This document shows positions 1 through 8,309 of a DNA stretch of 64,000 nucleotides, one piece after another. Below the pieces are notes generated by a model, which worked only from the letters and a program-made list of their open reading frames with translations, ran no database searches and was not told the origin of the DNA. Position 1 is the first letter of the stretch. Every line of letters begins with the position of its first letter. Made by a program: the position numbers and the translations under genes. The stretch is from assembly GCF_009827595.1 (NCBI RefSeq), contig NZ_WTYT01000005.1:124001-188000 (forward strand), written 5' to 3'. Source of the stretch: Altericroceibacterium endophyticum (GTDB lineage Bacteria; Pseudomonadota; Alphaproteobacteria; Sphingomonadales; Sphingomonadaceae).

Positions 1-363
1 GTTACGCCCCGTCAGTAGCGCTGCGCGCGTAGGCGAGCACATGGCCGTTGTATGAAATTCGTTATAACGCAGGCCATGCCGGGCCAATTCGTCGAAGGTC
101 GGAGTGGGGATCAACCCACCGAAAGTGCTAGCCGATCCGAAACCGACATCGTCCGTCATGATCAGGAGAACATTGGGAGCCCCTGCGGGAGCGCGGGGAG
201 GCTCGGGATAGTTGTTCCAGCGTTCCTGCCTTTCCGAGCCGAAATCGGGTGCAGGACGATCCCCCGGAGCCACCTGAGAAGGCGCCGCAAGAGCTTGAGC
301 AGCAAACAGCAAGCCAAAAGCCGCACCGCCTAGCGGGTGACGAAATTTGTATAAACTTTTCAT
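1..363 (-). CDS. Arylsulfatase, N-terminal fragment (cut by left edge)
   Basis: The first 121 codons of a sulfatase of the alkaline-phosphatase superfamily, which hydrolyses sulfate esters; the rest lies outside the window. The start is the ATG ending at 363 and begins a basic then hydrophobic signal peptide (MKSLYKFR, then [15 protein letters not shown]), so the enzyme is exported. A metal-binding [10 protein letters not shown] stretch and the CSPTR motif, whose cysteine is converted to formylglycine, are both present. It lies 63 nt downstream of a second, very similar sulfatase in the same orientation, so the two look like tandem paralogues in one transcript with the TonB receptor upstream. 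The sulfate ester used cannot be told from this fragment. Confidence 0.9.
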   Translation of the reverse strand, partial: MKSLYKFRHPLGGAAFGLLFAAQALAAPSQVAPGDRPAPDFGSERQERWNNYPEPPRAPAGAPNVLLIMTDDVGFGSASTFGGLIPTPTFDELARHGLRYNEFHTTAMCSPTRAALLTGRN

Positions 364-426
364 GGTCGCTCTCCAAACTGCTATTATTTAAATGGTTTTT
401 GATGAATTCCGGCGAATTTCTCTGTT

Positions 427-2718
427 TTACGGCTTCATCTTTTGCAGCGTGACTGACTGGATAGAGCAACTACAGCGTTCGGCTATCCGTTCTGCCAGCG
501 GATCGGAGAAAAAGGGCGCTATGCTTCGTCGCCCGATATAGGCATCCCCACGCCCATGGATGGTCAGCGCGGTCTCGCGGGACGCTACCAGCTTGTCGTC
601 TACGCGCATCTCCAGTCGGGTGCCTCCCTGCTGCAGAGGGAGGAACGCTACGCTTACTTCATATTGACCGGCCGGAAGCGGCGCGTCTGGCTGCACGGTT
701 ACCGGCGAACCAGCACTGCCCGGATTGACGATATAAGTCGGCTTTCCTCTATCGATGATCATTGCCTGACCGCCGAAGTGATCCCCCTGGACAAGGACCG
801 GGCCGTTGGACGCATCGCCTGAAATTCCGACATTCGCAATGATTTCCCATCCTGCCGATACGGAAGGAAACGAATAATTGTTGTAGCGCGTATCGCCGGG
901 ATAATAAGTGAAGCTGGTCCGTGAACCGAGCCGGCTGGGACGGAGCTGCGCCGCCATGTTGGCGTTGAGATCGGCATTGAGCGGATAGACGTGGTATTTC
1001 TTTGCCGCAGCATCGAAATCGGCTTGGAGTTTAGCCAGTTTCTCGGGATAATTCGCCGAAACGTCCCGCGACTGCGACCAGTCATTCTTCAGATCGTAAA
1101 GCGCCCATTTGAAATCCTCCGGCGCAGTCCGGGCCGCGTAATCCCATGGCATACGTCCCGGAATGGTCGATGCAATCCAGCCATCCTTGTAATAGGCCCG
1201 GTTGCCGAGCATTTCGAAATATTGCTCTTTATGGCGCTCGGGCGCCGAGGCGTTATCAAAGCTGTAGGTGAAGCTTATTCCGTCGATTGGCTGCTGGACT
1301 ACCCCGTCCACCTTTTCCGGCGGGGTAATACCCGCAGCGTCGTAAATGGTCGGCGCAACGTCGATGACGTGCGTGAACTGATCGCGAACCTCGCCCTTAT
1401 CTTTAATGCCTGCGGGCCAGCTGACCACCATGCCATCGCGCAGACCTCCGAAATGGGATGCGACGCGCTTGCCCCATTGGAAAGGCGTGTTGGTCGCCCA
1501 GGCCCAGGCCGCGGGATAGGTGCCGAAGGTCGAGGGACCACCGTAATCGTCCTTCGCCGCGATCAGGTCTGCATTGGTCATGGGTGATCCCGAAATGACG
1601 CGCACAAGGTCGGCCGAACCGTTGAGGTCCTCCTCGCTCGCCCCGTTGTCCCCCTGAATATAGATGACCAGAGTGTTCTCAAGCTGCCCCGACTGGCTCA
1701 GCGTATCGAGAACGCGACCGATCTGGGAATCGAAATAGGCCAGCTGCGCGGCCGCGACTTCCATCGTCCGGGCATAGGCAGCCTGAAGTTCTGGAGAAAT
1801 GCTATCCCAGGCGGGCAAGCCCTCGGGACGGGGGGTCAGAACGGCGTCGGGCGGAATAATGCCCATCTTCTTCTGCCGCTCGAAAGTGTCTTCGCGCAGC
1901 CTGTCCCAGCCCATGTCGAACTTGCCCTTGAAGCGGGCGATCCAGTCGGCAGGTGCATGATGCGGCGCATGGGTGGAACCGGATGCGAAATAGGCGAAGA
2001 AGGGATGATCTGGCCGCAGTTCCTTTTGCACATTCAGCCAGTGAATGAGGTGATCGGCCAAATCGCGATCGAGAATATAATCCGCCTCGTCAGGCGGGCG
2101 GACCGTGTTTCTGTTCTCGATCAGCGCTGGGTTGAACTGATCTGCAAAGGGTGCATTGAAACCGTAGAAATAATCGAAGCCCATTCCGTTGGGCCAATTA
2201 TCAAACGGCCCGACCGGCGTGTTCTCCCAAACCGGCGTATTGTGATTCTTGCCGAAAAAGCTGGTGTCATACCCATTTTTCTTAAGCACCTGCGCGATGG
2301 TGGCTGCACTTTTGGGAATGACCGACGTGTAACCGGGCTCGTCCAGGGAAACATCCGCGATCGATCCGCTGCCAACCGCATGATGATTGCGTCCGGTAAG
2401 CAGGGCAGCGCGCGTTGGAGAGCACATCGCCGTAGTGTGGAACGCGTTATAGCGCAGACCCTGACGTGCCAGTTCGTCAAAAGCCGGCGTCGGCACCGCT
2501 CCGCCAAAAGTGGAAGAAGCAGAAAAACCGACATCATCGGTCATGATGAGCAAGACATTGGGGGCGCCTTCGGGTGCCTCAGCCGCACGCGGATAGGCTT
2601 TCCATTGCGTATCGTCTCCCTCCTGCGCGATAGCCGGGGACGGAGAATGGGTCAGCAGAAGCAGCGCGAACGCTACGCCCGCAAGGCGGGGAATGGAAGA
2701 TTTGCGTCTCGTCGTCAT
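427..2718 (-). CDS. Secreted arylsulfatase (family S1-type), full length
   Basis: A 763-residue type I sulfatase that removes sulfate from an organic ester, probably in the periplasm. Residues 1-31 form a signal peptide (basic MTTRRK, hydrophobic AGVAFALLLL, cleavage near AIA-Q). Asp61-Asp62 in MTDDVGF are predicted calcium ligands, and Cys99 in CSPTR is the formylglycine cysteine, followed by LLTGRNHH typical of the family. FFGKNHNTP and GDNGAS are further conserved catalytic-domain segments. The C-terminal third, with TRLEMRVDDKLV, looks like the beta-sandwich tail found in roughly 750-residue bacterial arylsulfatases. It sits between the TonB receptor upstream and another sulfatase downstream. 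Substrate specificity is not readable. An alternative activity in the superfamily, such as phosphatase, is made unlikely by the CxPxR motif. Confidence 0.93.
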   Translation of the reverse strand: MTTRRKSSIPRLAGVAFALLLLTHSPSPAIAQEGDDTQWKAYPRAAEAPEGAPNVLLIMTDDVGFSASSTFGGAVPTPAFDELARQGLRYNAFHTTAMCSPTRAALLTGRNHHAVGSGSIADVSLDEPGYTSVIPKSAATIAQVLKKNGYDTSFFGKNHNTPVWENTPVGPFDNWPNGMGFDYFYGFNAPFADQFNPALIENRNTVRPPDEADYILDRDLADHLIHWLNVQKELRPDHPFFAYFASGSTHAPHHAPADWIARFKGKFDMGWDRLREDTFERQKKMGIIPPDAVLTPRPEGLPAWDSISPELQAAYARTMEVAAAQLAYFDSQIGRVLDTLSQSGQLENTLVIYIQGDNGASEEDLNGSADLVRVISGSPMTNADLIAAKDDYGGPSTFGTYPAAWAWATNTPFQWGKRVASHFGGLRDGMVVSWPAGIKDKGEVRDQFTHVIDVAPTIYDAAGITPPEKVDGVVQQPIDGISFTYSFDNASAPERHKEQYFEMLGNRAYYKDGWIASTIPGRMPWDYAARTAPEDFKWALYDLKNDWSQSRDVSANYPEKLAKLQADFDAAAKKYHVYPLNADLNANMAAQLRPSRLGSRTSFTYYPGDTRYNNYSFPSVSAGWEIIANVGISGDASNGPVLVQGDHFGGQAMIIDRGKPTYIVNPGSAGSPVTVQPDAPLPAGQYEVSVAFLPLQQGGTRLEMRVDDKLVASRETALTIHGRGDAYIGRRSIAPFFSDPLAERIAERCSCSIQSVTLQKMKP

Positions 2719-2871
2719 GAATATCCTCGCTGCGTTCCAGAATGGGCTGCCCCGTGATTTTCCCGCCGGTGCTGTGTCAGGATGGTGCCGGTCAGAAACA
2801 AGGCTGAGGGTCCCTTACGAAGAAGGCCTCATCGTTTTAGGTATAGGTGGTTGTTCATCACCGGAGTGAGG

Positions 2872-2957
2872 GCCGCCCTCTGGCAAGCAACAGCCATTCT
2901 TTCACAGGTCGAAACTTCGATCAGAAAGAACTGTCCGTTGCCTGGCCAGAGGGCGGC
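2872..2957. repeat. Long imperfect inverted repeat just after the TonB receptor stop codon
   Basis: Arms GCCGCCCTCTGGC (2872-2884) and GCCAGAGGGCGGC (2945-2957) are a perfect 13-bp inverted pair. Inside them TTCTTTC pairs with GAAAGAA, and TCGA-AACT-TCGA forms an inner tip, so the whole 86 nt can fold into one long stem. It begins 8 nt beyond the receptor stop codon in the direction of transcription. No T-run follows on the minus strand, so it is not a classical intrinsic terminator. It may protect the 3' end of the receptor mRNA or separate receptor from sulfatase expression. Confidence 0.6.
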
Positions 2958-2965
2958 GCTGCAGA

Positions 2966-5341
2966 TTAGAAGGAGCGGCGTACAGTCAGTGACCACTCGC
3001 GTGGCGCGGCTGGCGAACCAATGACAATTCCGATCGGCAGCCTGGTCTTGTTCTGATAATAGAACTTGTCCGCCAGATTGGTGACGGCGAGCGCCACACG
3101 CCAATCACGATCGGGGGAATCCCACGTGAGGCGCGCATTCATAACCGTATAAGCGGGAACCTGCGCCGCAGGATTATTGTCGGATGCGGTGAAGAAAGAG
3201 GATTGATAGGCCAGATCGAAACGCGGCGTCAGGGTGCCGGCATTGCCGATCTCGGCTTGATATTGAATTCCCATGCTCGCCTTCCACTTGGTGACGAACG
3301 GAGCAATGGAATCGAGCGTGATACCGGCTATTTTGGCGCCTTCGGCTCCGATACTCTTGAGATCGAAATCGAGATAGCTGAGCGAACCATCGATGGTCAG
3401 TCCATATATGGGCTCTGCGGTCAATTCTGCTTCAATACCCTTGAAACGCGCATCGCCGGCGTTGGTCGGGGTGGCATTTTGCGGGGTAATGACTACTCCG
3501 TCCACGACCGTCGGAGCGGTATCTGAGAAGATGATATTGCTGTAATCATTAATGAAAGCAGACAGGTTGAAACGTACGGCTCGATCGAAGAGATCGCTCT
3601 TCAAACCGATCTCATACGCGTTCAGCGTCTCCGGATTGAAAGGCTGGACCTGCTGAATGACAAAGGGTCGCGGATTGATCCCGCCCCCTCGGAAACCGGT
3701 CGAGAATTGTGCGTACGCGAGCACTTGATCACTGAATCGATAATCCAGATTTACCCGGTAATCCCAGCGTTTTCCGTGGAAATTGCCGACGGCACCGTCG
3801 ATCTTGCTCTGTGCGGTGTAGCTTACCTCGCTGGTGTCGAAGGGGTTGAGCCGGCGGAAATAGTAATCCTTGCGGTCATCGGTGTAGCGGATGCCACCGG
3901 TGAGGTTGAGCCGATCGGTCAGATGCATCACCGCATGGGCAAAGCCTGAAATGCTTCGCGCCGGAATTCTGTCGTCAGAATAGAACACTGAAGTGAAGGG
4001 AGAACCCGGAGCAATGATATTGCCGCCTTCGATATAGCTAGTGGCGTCGTAATAATATGTGCCCAAGGTCCAATCGAGAAAACGGTCGAAACTCGTACCA
4101 CTAAGCCGCAGTTCCTGGGTGAGCTGATGGTGCGTATTCGTGACATTATTTGTGTTGATCCCGAAGGGGGTCGTATCAAAATCCGTGCCGTATCGACCAG
4201 AGAGGCTCTGATAGGACGTGATCGACTTCAGAGACAGGTCGGGATTGATCGTCCAGTCGATCGTACCGGACACTTCCCAGCTACGCAGGCGCGTGTTGGG
4301 GCTCCACACGGTCGTATCGTGGCTTCCGGCTGAATCGGTAAATGCCGGAGTCGTGTAGGTCGCATAATTGCTGTATTCATGCGGATCGGTGACAAAGATG
4401 CTTTGATCGCTCACCCCCGGTGTCAGCGCGGGTGAAACGCCGATCGACAGCAGTTTCGTTGCGCCCGGTTCGGAATCATCTACCAACCGACTGGCCGCGA
4501 TATTTACCTCAACATCGTCGCTTGCAACCCAGCGCAATGCTATTCGGCCTGCTGTGTAATCCTTGCCGCCTTCGTGGCCGATGACGCAATTTTTCCCGCT
4601 AGCGGCAGAGCCTTCAAATATGCCGTTGCCGGGATTGCGGCAGCCAAAATCATAGCGCTTGAGAAAGCCAGTCTTGTGACGCGTTACGCCGGACAGGCGA
4701 ACAAAGACATTGTCGGGAACGAGTGCGAAATCCGCGCTCGCTCGCAGGTCGATCCGGTCATAGCTGCCGATCGTGCCTTCCACGAAGCCACCTTCACCCT
4801 GCGGTTTCTTGGTGTAGAGCTTGACGGCACCGCCGATCGAGTTTTTGCCTGCGAGGGTCCCTTGCGGTCCACGAAGAATCTCGACGCGGTCGAGATCGAG
4901 CAGATCCAATTGAGAGCCAAAGACCGAACCGTGATAGACATCATCGACATACAGGCCGACGCCAGGCTCATAAGCAAAATTCGTATCCGCCTGACCAACT
5001 CCGCGAATATAAATCGCGGCCCCCGGCCCGAAGGCTGATGTCGTGGGCTTCAAAACCACGTTCGGGGCGCTATTCGTAAGGTCAGTTATGGTATTGTAGC
5101 TACGCGCTTCAAGGCCAGCACTGTCCATCGCTGTGATTGCAATCGGCGTGTCTTGTAGACTTTGCTCCCGAAATTGCGCCGTCACCACAATTTCACGTAT
5201 CGAGTTGCTATCCTTTGCATCGCTTTCCTGCACGCTTCCAGACGAGGTCCGGTCCTGACCTAGTGCAGGAGATGCCAATACGGTTGACGTTGCGATGAAA
5301 AGAGTGGCGCCAGACGCCAGTAAACGAGTAGCTTTACGCAT
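2966..5341 (-). CDS. TonB-dependent outer-membrane receptor
   Basis: A 791-residue outer-membrane active transporter that takes up a scarce or large solute using TonB energy. The start at 5341 (MRKATRLLASG) has GGAGGG 10 nt upstream; a GTG six codons earlier is less likely. A signal peptide ends near SPALGQ. A TonB-box-like EIVVTAQ is followed by the plug domain (APNVVLKP, IRGVGQ, PGVGLYVDDVY, LDRVEILRGPQGTLAGKNSIGG), then a 22-strand-type barrel ending in the terminal phenylalanine expected of a BAM substrate (TVRRSF). The plug is very like that of the second receptor in this window (17604-19985). Divergence from a LysR gene and adjacency to two sulfatases suggest a sulfated substrate rather than iron-siderophore uptake, but this is inference. 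Confidence 0.93.
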   Translation of the reverse strand: MRKATRLLASGATLFIATSTVLASPALGQDRTSSGSVQESDAKDSNSIREIVVTAQFREQSLQDTPIAITAMDSAGLEARSYNTITDLTNSAPNVVLKPTTSAFGPGAAIYIRGVGQADTNFAYEPGVGLYVDDVYHGSVFGSQLDLLDLDRVEILRGPQGTLAGKNSIGGAVKLYTKKPQGEGGFVEGTIGSYDRIDLRASADFALVPDNVFVRLSGVTRHKTGFLKRYDFGCRNPGNGIFEGSAASGKNCVIGHEGGKDYTAGRIALRWVASDDVEVNIAASRLVDDSEPGATKLLSIGVSPALTPGVSDQSIFVTDPHEYSNYATYTTPAFTDSAGSHDTTVWSPNTRLRSWEVSGTIDWTINPDLSLKSITSYQSLSGRYGTDFDTTPFGINTNNVTNTHHQLTQELRLSGTSFDRFLDWTLGTYYYDATSYIEGGNIIAPGSPFTSVFYSDDRIPARSISGFAHAVMHLTDRLNLTGGIRYTDDRKDYYFRRLNPFDTSEVSYTAQSKIDGAVGNFHGKRWDYRVNLDYRFSDQVLAYAQFSTGFRGGGINPRPFVIQQVQPFNPETLNAYEIGLKSDLFDRAVRFNLSAFINDYSNIIFSDTAPTVVDGVVITPQNATPTNAGDARFKGIEAELTAEPIYGLTIDGSLSYLDFDLKSIGAEGAKIAGITLDSIAPFVTKWKASMGIQYQAEIGNAGTLTPRFDLAYQSSFFTASDNNPAAQVPAYTVMNARLTWDSPDRDWRVALAVTNLADKFYYQNKTRLPIGIVIGSPAAPREWSLTVRRSF

Positions 5342-5453
5342 GCCTTCATATCCCTCCACAAATTATCTCGCGCCTCTTTAAGTGCGCTTTGGAACAAGCA
5401 ATCGGCATGGAAGAGTTGCAAAGCAACGGCATGAAGCGATATCACACCAACAA

Positions 5454-5473
5454 CCTAATGGTTATCGGTTAGG
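5454..5473. promoter_or_regulatory. Candidate LysR-type operator in the divergent receptor/regulator promoter region
   Basis: The inverted repeat CCTAA-N10-TTAGG lies 18 nt before the regulator start codon, in the 150-nt gap shared with the TonB receptor. It contains the T-N11-A-like dyad usual for LysR-family sites. A second small dyad, GTTGC-AAA-GCAAC, lies at 5415-5427. The placement fits autoregulation plus control of the receptor. No experimental or comparative support is available. Confidence 0.4.
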
Positions 5474-5491
5474 CATCGGAGGGGTATCGCA

Positions 5492-6367
5492 ATGGCTACA
5501 AAACGCCAGCTCGAAGTGTTTTTGACAATCGTGAGATGCGGCAGTTTTCGCAAAGCGGCAGATGAACTGCATATTAGCGAAGCATCGGTCAGCAAGCAGA
5601 TGAAGGCATTGGAAACCGCTGGCGGTCAGCCCCTATTTACGAGGGAGAGAGGCCGACCTGCCCAACTCTCGGCGCAGGGGCAGAGCATCCTGAACGTTGC
5701 GAAACAGACATTGGCGTTGCAGGAAAAGTTGCAGGGTGGCACCGAATCCGCAGCCCTTCCCCCCTCGCCCAAATTGATCATTCGTCCCTTCCTGATGCAA
5801 TCTCTCATCAGGCCTAATCTGGCAAAATTGCACGAGGCTGGCTGGCCCAAAACAGCATCCTTCACCATCGTCGAAACGACCAATGAGATACTTTCTCTGC
5901 TGGAGCGCGATGCCAATGCATTTGCGTTCTTTCGGGGAGGTCTCCAGGAACGCAAGGGTCTGACTTTTTCCTATCTCAAAGAAAGCAACGCTTCGGTCTT
6001 TGCCCCAAGAGAAGTGTGCGATAAGATCCGCTCGGGCTTGTTGAAAGAAAACGAAGTTCCTTTCATCACCCCACAGTACAATCTTGAAATAAACGGATTT
6101 TCGATCGAAGCGGCGCAGGAAACTGCGAAGGGGGCGCCACTCATTATCGAGATCCCGGCTTTCATTGACCAGCTTATCGAGGAATCGATCAAACGCCAGG
6201 CGAAAATTTTCATACTCGACGATCACGCGGCGGAGGCTGTGTCGGAGGGATACCTGGAAGTCGTCAAGCCAAAGGCCAAAGCTTATTGGTTCACCCTTGC
6301 GAGCCGTAGCGATGCCCATCCAGAGCTGAGGGACATATTGGCCAATTCCTTCAAAGCGGTGATCTGA
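5492..6367 (+). CDS. LysR-family transcriptional regulator
   Basis: A 291-residue regulator. The N-terminal winged helix-turn-helix is plain in residues 1-65 (RQLEVFLTIVRCGSFRKAADELHISEASVSKQMKAL), and the remainder is a periplasmic-binding-protein-like effector domain that is more divergent than usual. GGAGGGG sits 8 nt before the ATG. It diverges from the TonB receptor at 2966-5341 with a dyad in the gap, so it most likely controls the receptor and sulfatase transcript. The inducer is unknown; in sulfur metabolism CysB/Cbl-type LysR proteins sense sulfur status, but nothing here shows that this is one of them. Confidence 0.9.
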   Translation: MATKRQLEVFLTIVRCGSFRKAADELHISEASVSKQMKALETAGGQPLFTRERGRPAQLSAQGQSILNVAKQTLALQEKLQGGTESAALPPSPKLIIRPFLMQSLIRPNLAKLHEAGWPKTASFTIVETTNEILSLLERDANAFAFFRGGLQERKGLTFSYLKESNASVFAPREVCDKIRSGLLKENEVPFITPQYNLEINGFSIEAAQETAKGAPLIIEIPAFIDQLIEESIKRQAKIFILDDHAAEAVSEGYLEVVKPKAKAYWFTLASRSDAHPELRDILANSFKAVI

Positions 6368-6401
6368 TTGCATGAAGGAGAGAGGATTCGGTGATCGTGG
6401 C

Positions 6402-6806
6402 TTAGGCCGTTACGGTTCCGGTGCGCTGTGCCAACAATTGGCCAGCGATATCCATTGCCTCTTGGCGAGACGACGTGAGTTTCAGCGGAAATCCCCAGAG
6501 TTTGCCAAAGGCCACACCGAAAGGTTTGAAGGCCATCCTCTTGGTGGCACTTGGTTCAATCACGATCATCGCCTGCACGAGTGTCCGCAATTCGGTCTTG
6601 TGGTTCTTCAGCCATAGCGCGGTGCGCTTCTTCTCTTCCTGGCTGTGCTCATGGTCTTCCGTCGGAGCGTTATCGGTCAAGATCACGAATGGTTCGCCGC
6701 GTGCAAAGCTGGCCTCCAACGCCTTGAAATCCTCATCGTGGTCGTGATCGGGTGTTTTTTCATAGCTCATCCACACGAGCGGGAAGTTGGTAATGTCTAA
6801 AGGCAT
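6402..6806 (-). CDS. Unknown protein with Asp/His-rich N-terminal segment
   Basis: A 134-residue protein, not recognised. The start chosen is the ATG at 6806, with AGGAG 7 nt upstream; an upstream in-frame start at 6860 would overlap the neighbouring gene. There is no signal peptide or membrane segment. Notable are the acidic/histidine patches DHDHDED and TEDHEHS, which could bind metal, and the LTDNAP segment in an alternating hydrophobic pattern that gives a faint STAS or SpoIIAA-like impression. It follows the small membrane protein 6836-7234 with a 29-nt gap, so the two are probably cotranscribed, and both diverge from the AraC regulator. Function unknown. Confidence 0.7.
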   Translation of the reverse strand: MPLDITNFPLVWMSYEKTPDHDHDEDFKALEASFARGEPFVILTDNAPTEDHEHSQEEKKRTALWLKNHKTELRTLVQAMIVIEPSATKRMAFKPFGVAFGKLWGFPLKLTSSRQEAMDIAGQLLAQRTGTVTA

Positions 6807-6835
6807 GGGTCGTCTCCTTGCAGGGGTGGGTGATG

Positions 6836-7234
6836 TCAATTCGAGCGGATATGCCGCCACGACATGCTCATCGCGACCACGCCCGGAAGCGTGACGGCCA
6901 ACAATTCCAGCCCCACGAGATGGGTGCCGTCACGCAGCCCGTCCGTCACGCCGGCCAGCGTGCTCATGATGAAAAGGAACCCGCCAAGAACCAGCATGGC
7001 CCAGTCGGTCGCGCGCGTTCCGGCCAGTGCCAGCAAAGGCGGGAGAATCCATGCTCCATAAAAAAGGGCGACGCCCCACATGGCGGCAGGACTGAAGGTG
7101 ATGGCCTCGATCGTTCCGCCGCTTGCGACATAATCGTTCAGAAAAGAGAAGCTCTGGATCGTGACGAAGAAGACAGCACCCACCGCCGGGATGAGCCATG
7201 CCACTGCGAGCTTAGCTGGGTTATTGTCGATCAC
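6836..7234 (-). CDS. Small integral membrane protein, unknown
   Basis: A 132-residue hydrophobic protein with about four membrane segments (AVAWLIPAVGAVFFVTI, AAMWGVALFYGAWILPPLLAL, WAMLVLGGFLFIMSTL, LVGLELLAVTLPGVVAMSM). Translation starts at GTG with GGAG 7 nt upstream. It is not recognised as a transporter family. It lies first in a probable two-gene transcript with 6402-6806, divergent from the AraC regulator at 7383, so that regulator is the likely controller. The role is unknown. Confidence 0.75.
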   Translation of the reverse strand: MIDNNPAKLAVAWLIPAVGAVFFVTIQSFSFLNDYVASGGTIEAITFSPAAMWGVALFYGAWILPPLLALAGTRATDWAMLVLGGFLFIMSTLAGVTDGLRDGTHLVGLELLAVTLPGVVAMSMSWRHIRSN

Positions 7235-7313
7235 GTCAAAACTCCGATCCGAATTTGCTCAACGGGACGGCTCCACGCGCCCCTTCTGTCTGCAAGCAAT
7301 ACGACAGTCGGCT

Positions 7314-7325
7314 AATGACGTCATT
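7314..7325. promoter_or_regulatory. Perfect 12-bp palindrome AATGACGTCATT in a divergent promoter gap
   Basis: The palindrome is centred in the 148-nt gap between the small membrane gene (minus) and the AraC regulator (plus). It lies 57 nt before the AraC start codon and about 80 nt before the other start. AraC proteins usually bind direct repeats, so a palindrome could belong to another regulator. It is a candidate operator only. Confidence 0.3.
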
Positions 7326-7382
7326 GCGTAATCCTGCCATTATATGTTTTGATTCGGCCAAAGACATATACCGAGACCTTTT

Positions 7383-8201
7383 ATGCATATTGACGTCCGC
7401 AATGATTGGCTTTCCCATGTCGATGAGGTTCCGCGCGCGCTTGTCGCATCCAACGCTGTCGCCAATCTTGAGGCGCTGGAAAAATCACCGCGCCACCATC
7501 ATGAGAAGGCGCAACTGCTTTTCACCGTCCGCGGCGTCATCAATTGCGAAGTGGACGACGCGGTCTGGATCGTGCCGCCGCAATGCGCGGTGTGGATTCC
7601 CGGCGGGCTGCCCCATACGGTTTTCGGCTCGGGAGAGGTGGAGTGCCTCTCGCTCTTCATTGACCCGCCTGAATCTGCGGATCTTCCGAAAGAGTGCTGT
7701 ACGATCACAGTGTCGGCATTCTTCCGGCATTTGCTGCTGCGGGCCAACGAACTGCCGGAGCTTTATGATCCGGATGGCCCGGATGGCCGGATCGTATCCG
7801 TTATCTTTGACGAACTGGCCGTGGCACCGATCGAAGATCTCCGCCTCCCGATCCCGAGCGATCCCCGTCTGAAAAAGCTCACCGACCTGTTGATCGCTGC
7901 GCCTGCCGACCGTGCAACCGTGGCCCAGTGGGCGTCGCGCGTTGCGCTCAGCGAGCGGAGCCTGAGCCGCTTGCTTACGGAGGAAGTGGGCATGAGCTTC
8001 GGGCGCTGGCGCCGTCAGCTGCATATTGTCCTTGCCTTGCGGCATCTGAGCGCCGGCGAGACCGTTCAGGCGGTCGCGATGGATCTCGGCTATGAAAGCG
8101 CCAGCAGTTTCGTGACGATGTTTCGCAAGATGGTCGGTAAACCGCCAAGCCGCTATCTGCTCGAACGGCGCGGACCTGTTCCTGCCGATCATGGCGAGTG
8201 A
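7383..8201 (+). CDS. AraC-family transcriptional regulator with cupin sensor domain
   Basis: A 272-residue regulator. The N-terminal half resembles the cupin ligand-binding domain (HHHEKAQLLFTVRG, then VPPQCAVWIPGGLPHTV). The C-terminal half has the two helix-turn-helix motifs of AraC/XylS proteins (WASRVALSERSLSRLL, and TVQAVAMDLGYESASSFVTMFRKMVGKPPSRY with the usual GY-S-FxxxFK-like pattern). No strong ribosome-binding site precedes the ATG. It diverges from two small unknown genes and converges with the third sulfatase. The effector is unknown; an aromatic or fatty compound would fit the family but is not shown. Confidence 0.9.
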   Translation: MHIDVRNDWLSHVDEVPRALVASNAVANLEALEKSPRHHHEKAQLLFTVRGVINCEVDDAVWIVPPQCAVWIPGGLPHTVFGSGEVECLSLFIDPPESADLPKECCTITVSAFFRHLLLRANELPELYDPDGPDGRIVSVIFDELAVAPIEDLRLPIPSDPRLKKLTDLLIAAPADRATVAQWASRVALSERSLSRLLTEEVGMSFGRWRRQLHIVLALRHLSAGETVQAVAMDLGYESASSFVTMFRKMVGKPPSRYLLERRGPVPADHGE

Positions 8202-8255
8202 CAGGAACAGCCGGCGCCATCCGCCTATCCAGCATTGGCTTGCCGGATTGAAGTA

Positions 8256-8288
8256 CAGACGGAGCACCCATTGCTGGCGCTCCGTCTG
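8256..8288. terminator. Hairpin between convergent AraC and sulfatase genes
   Basis: CAGACGGAGC (8256-8265) and GCTCCGTCTG (8279-8288) form a perfect 10-bp stem around a 13-nt loop. It lies between the ends of the AraC gene (8201) and the sulfatase (8310). The flanks are AT-rich (CAATATTATG on the plus side) but there is no uninterrupted T-run. The position argues for a shared terminator. Confidence 0.55.
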
Positions 8289-8309
8289 CAATATTATGTT
8301 TCCCCGCGA

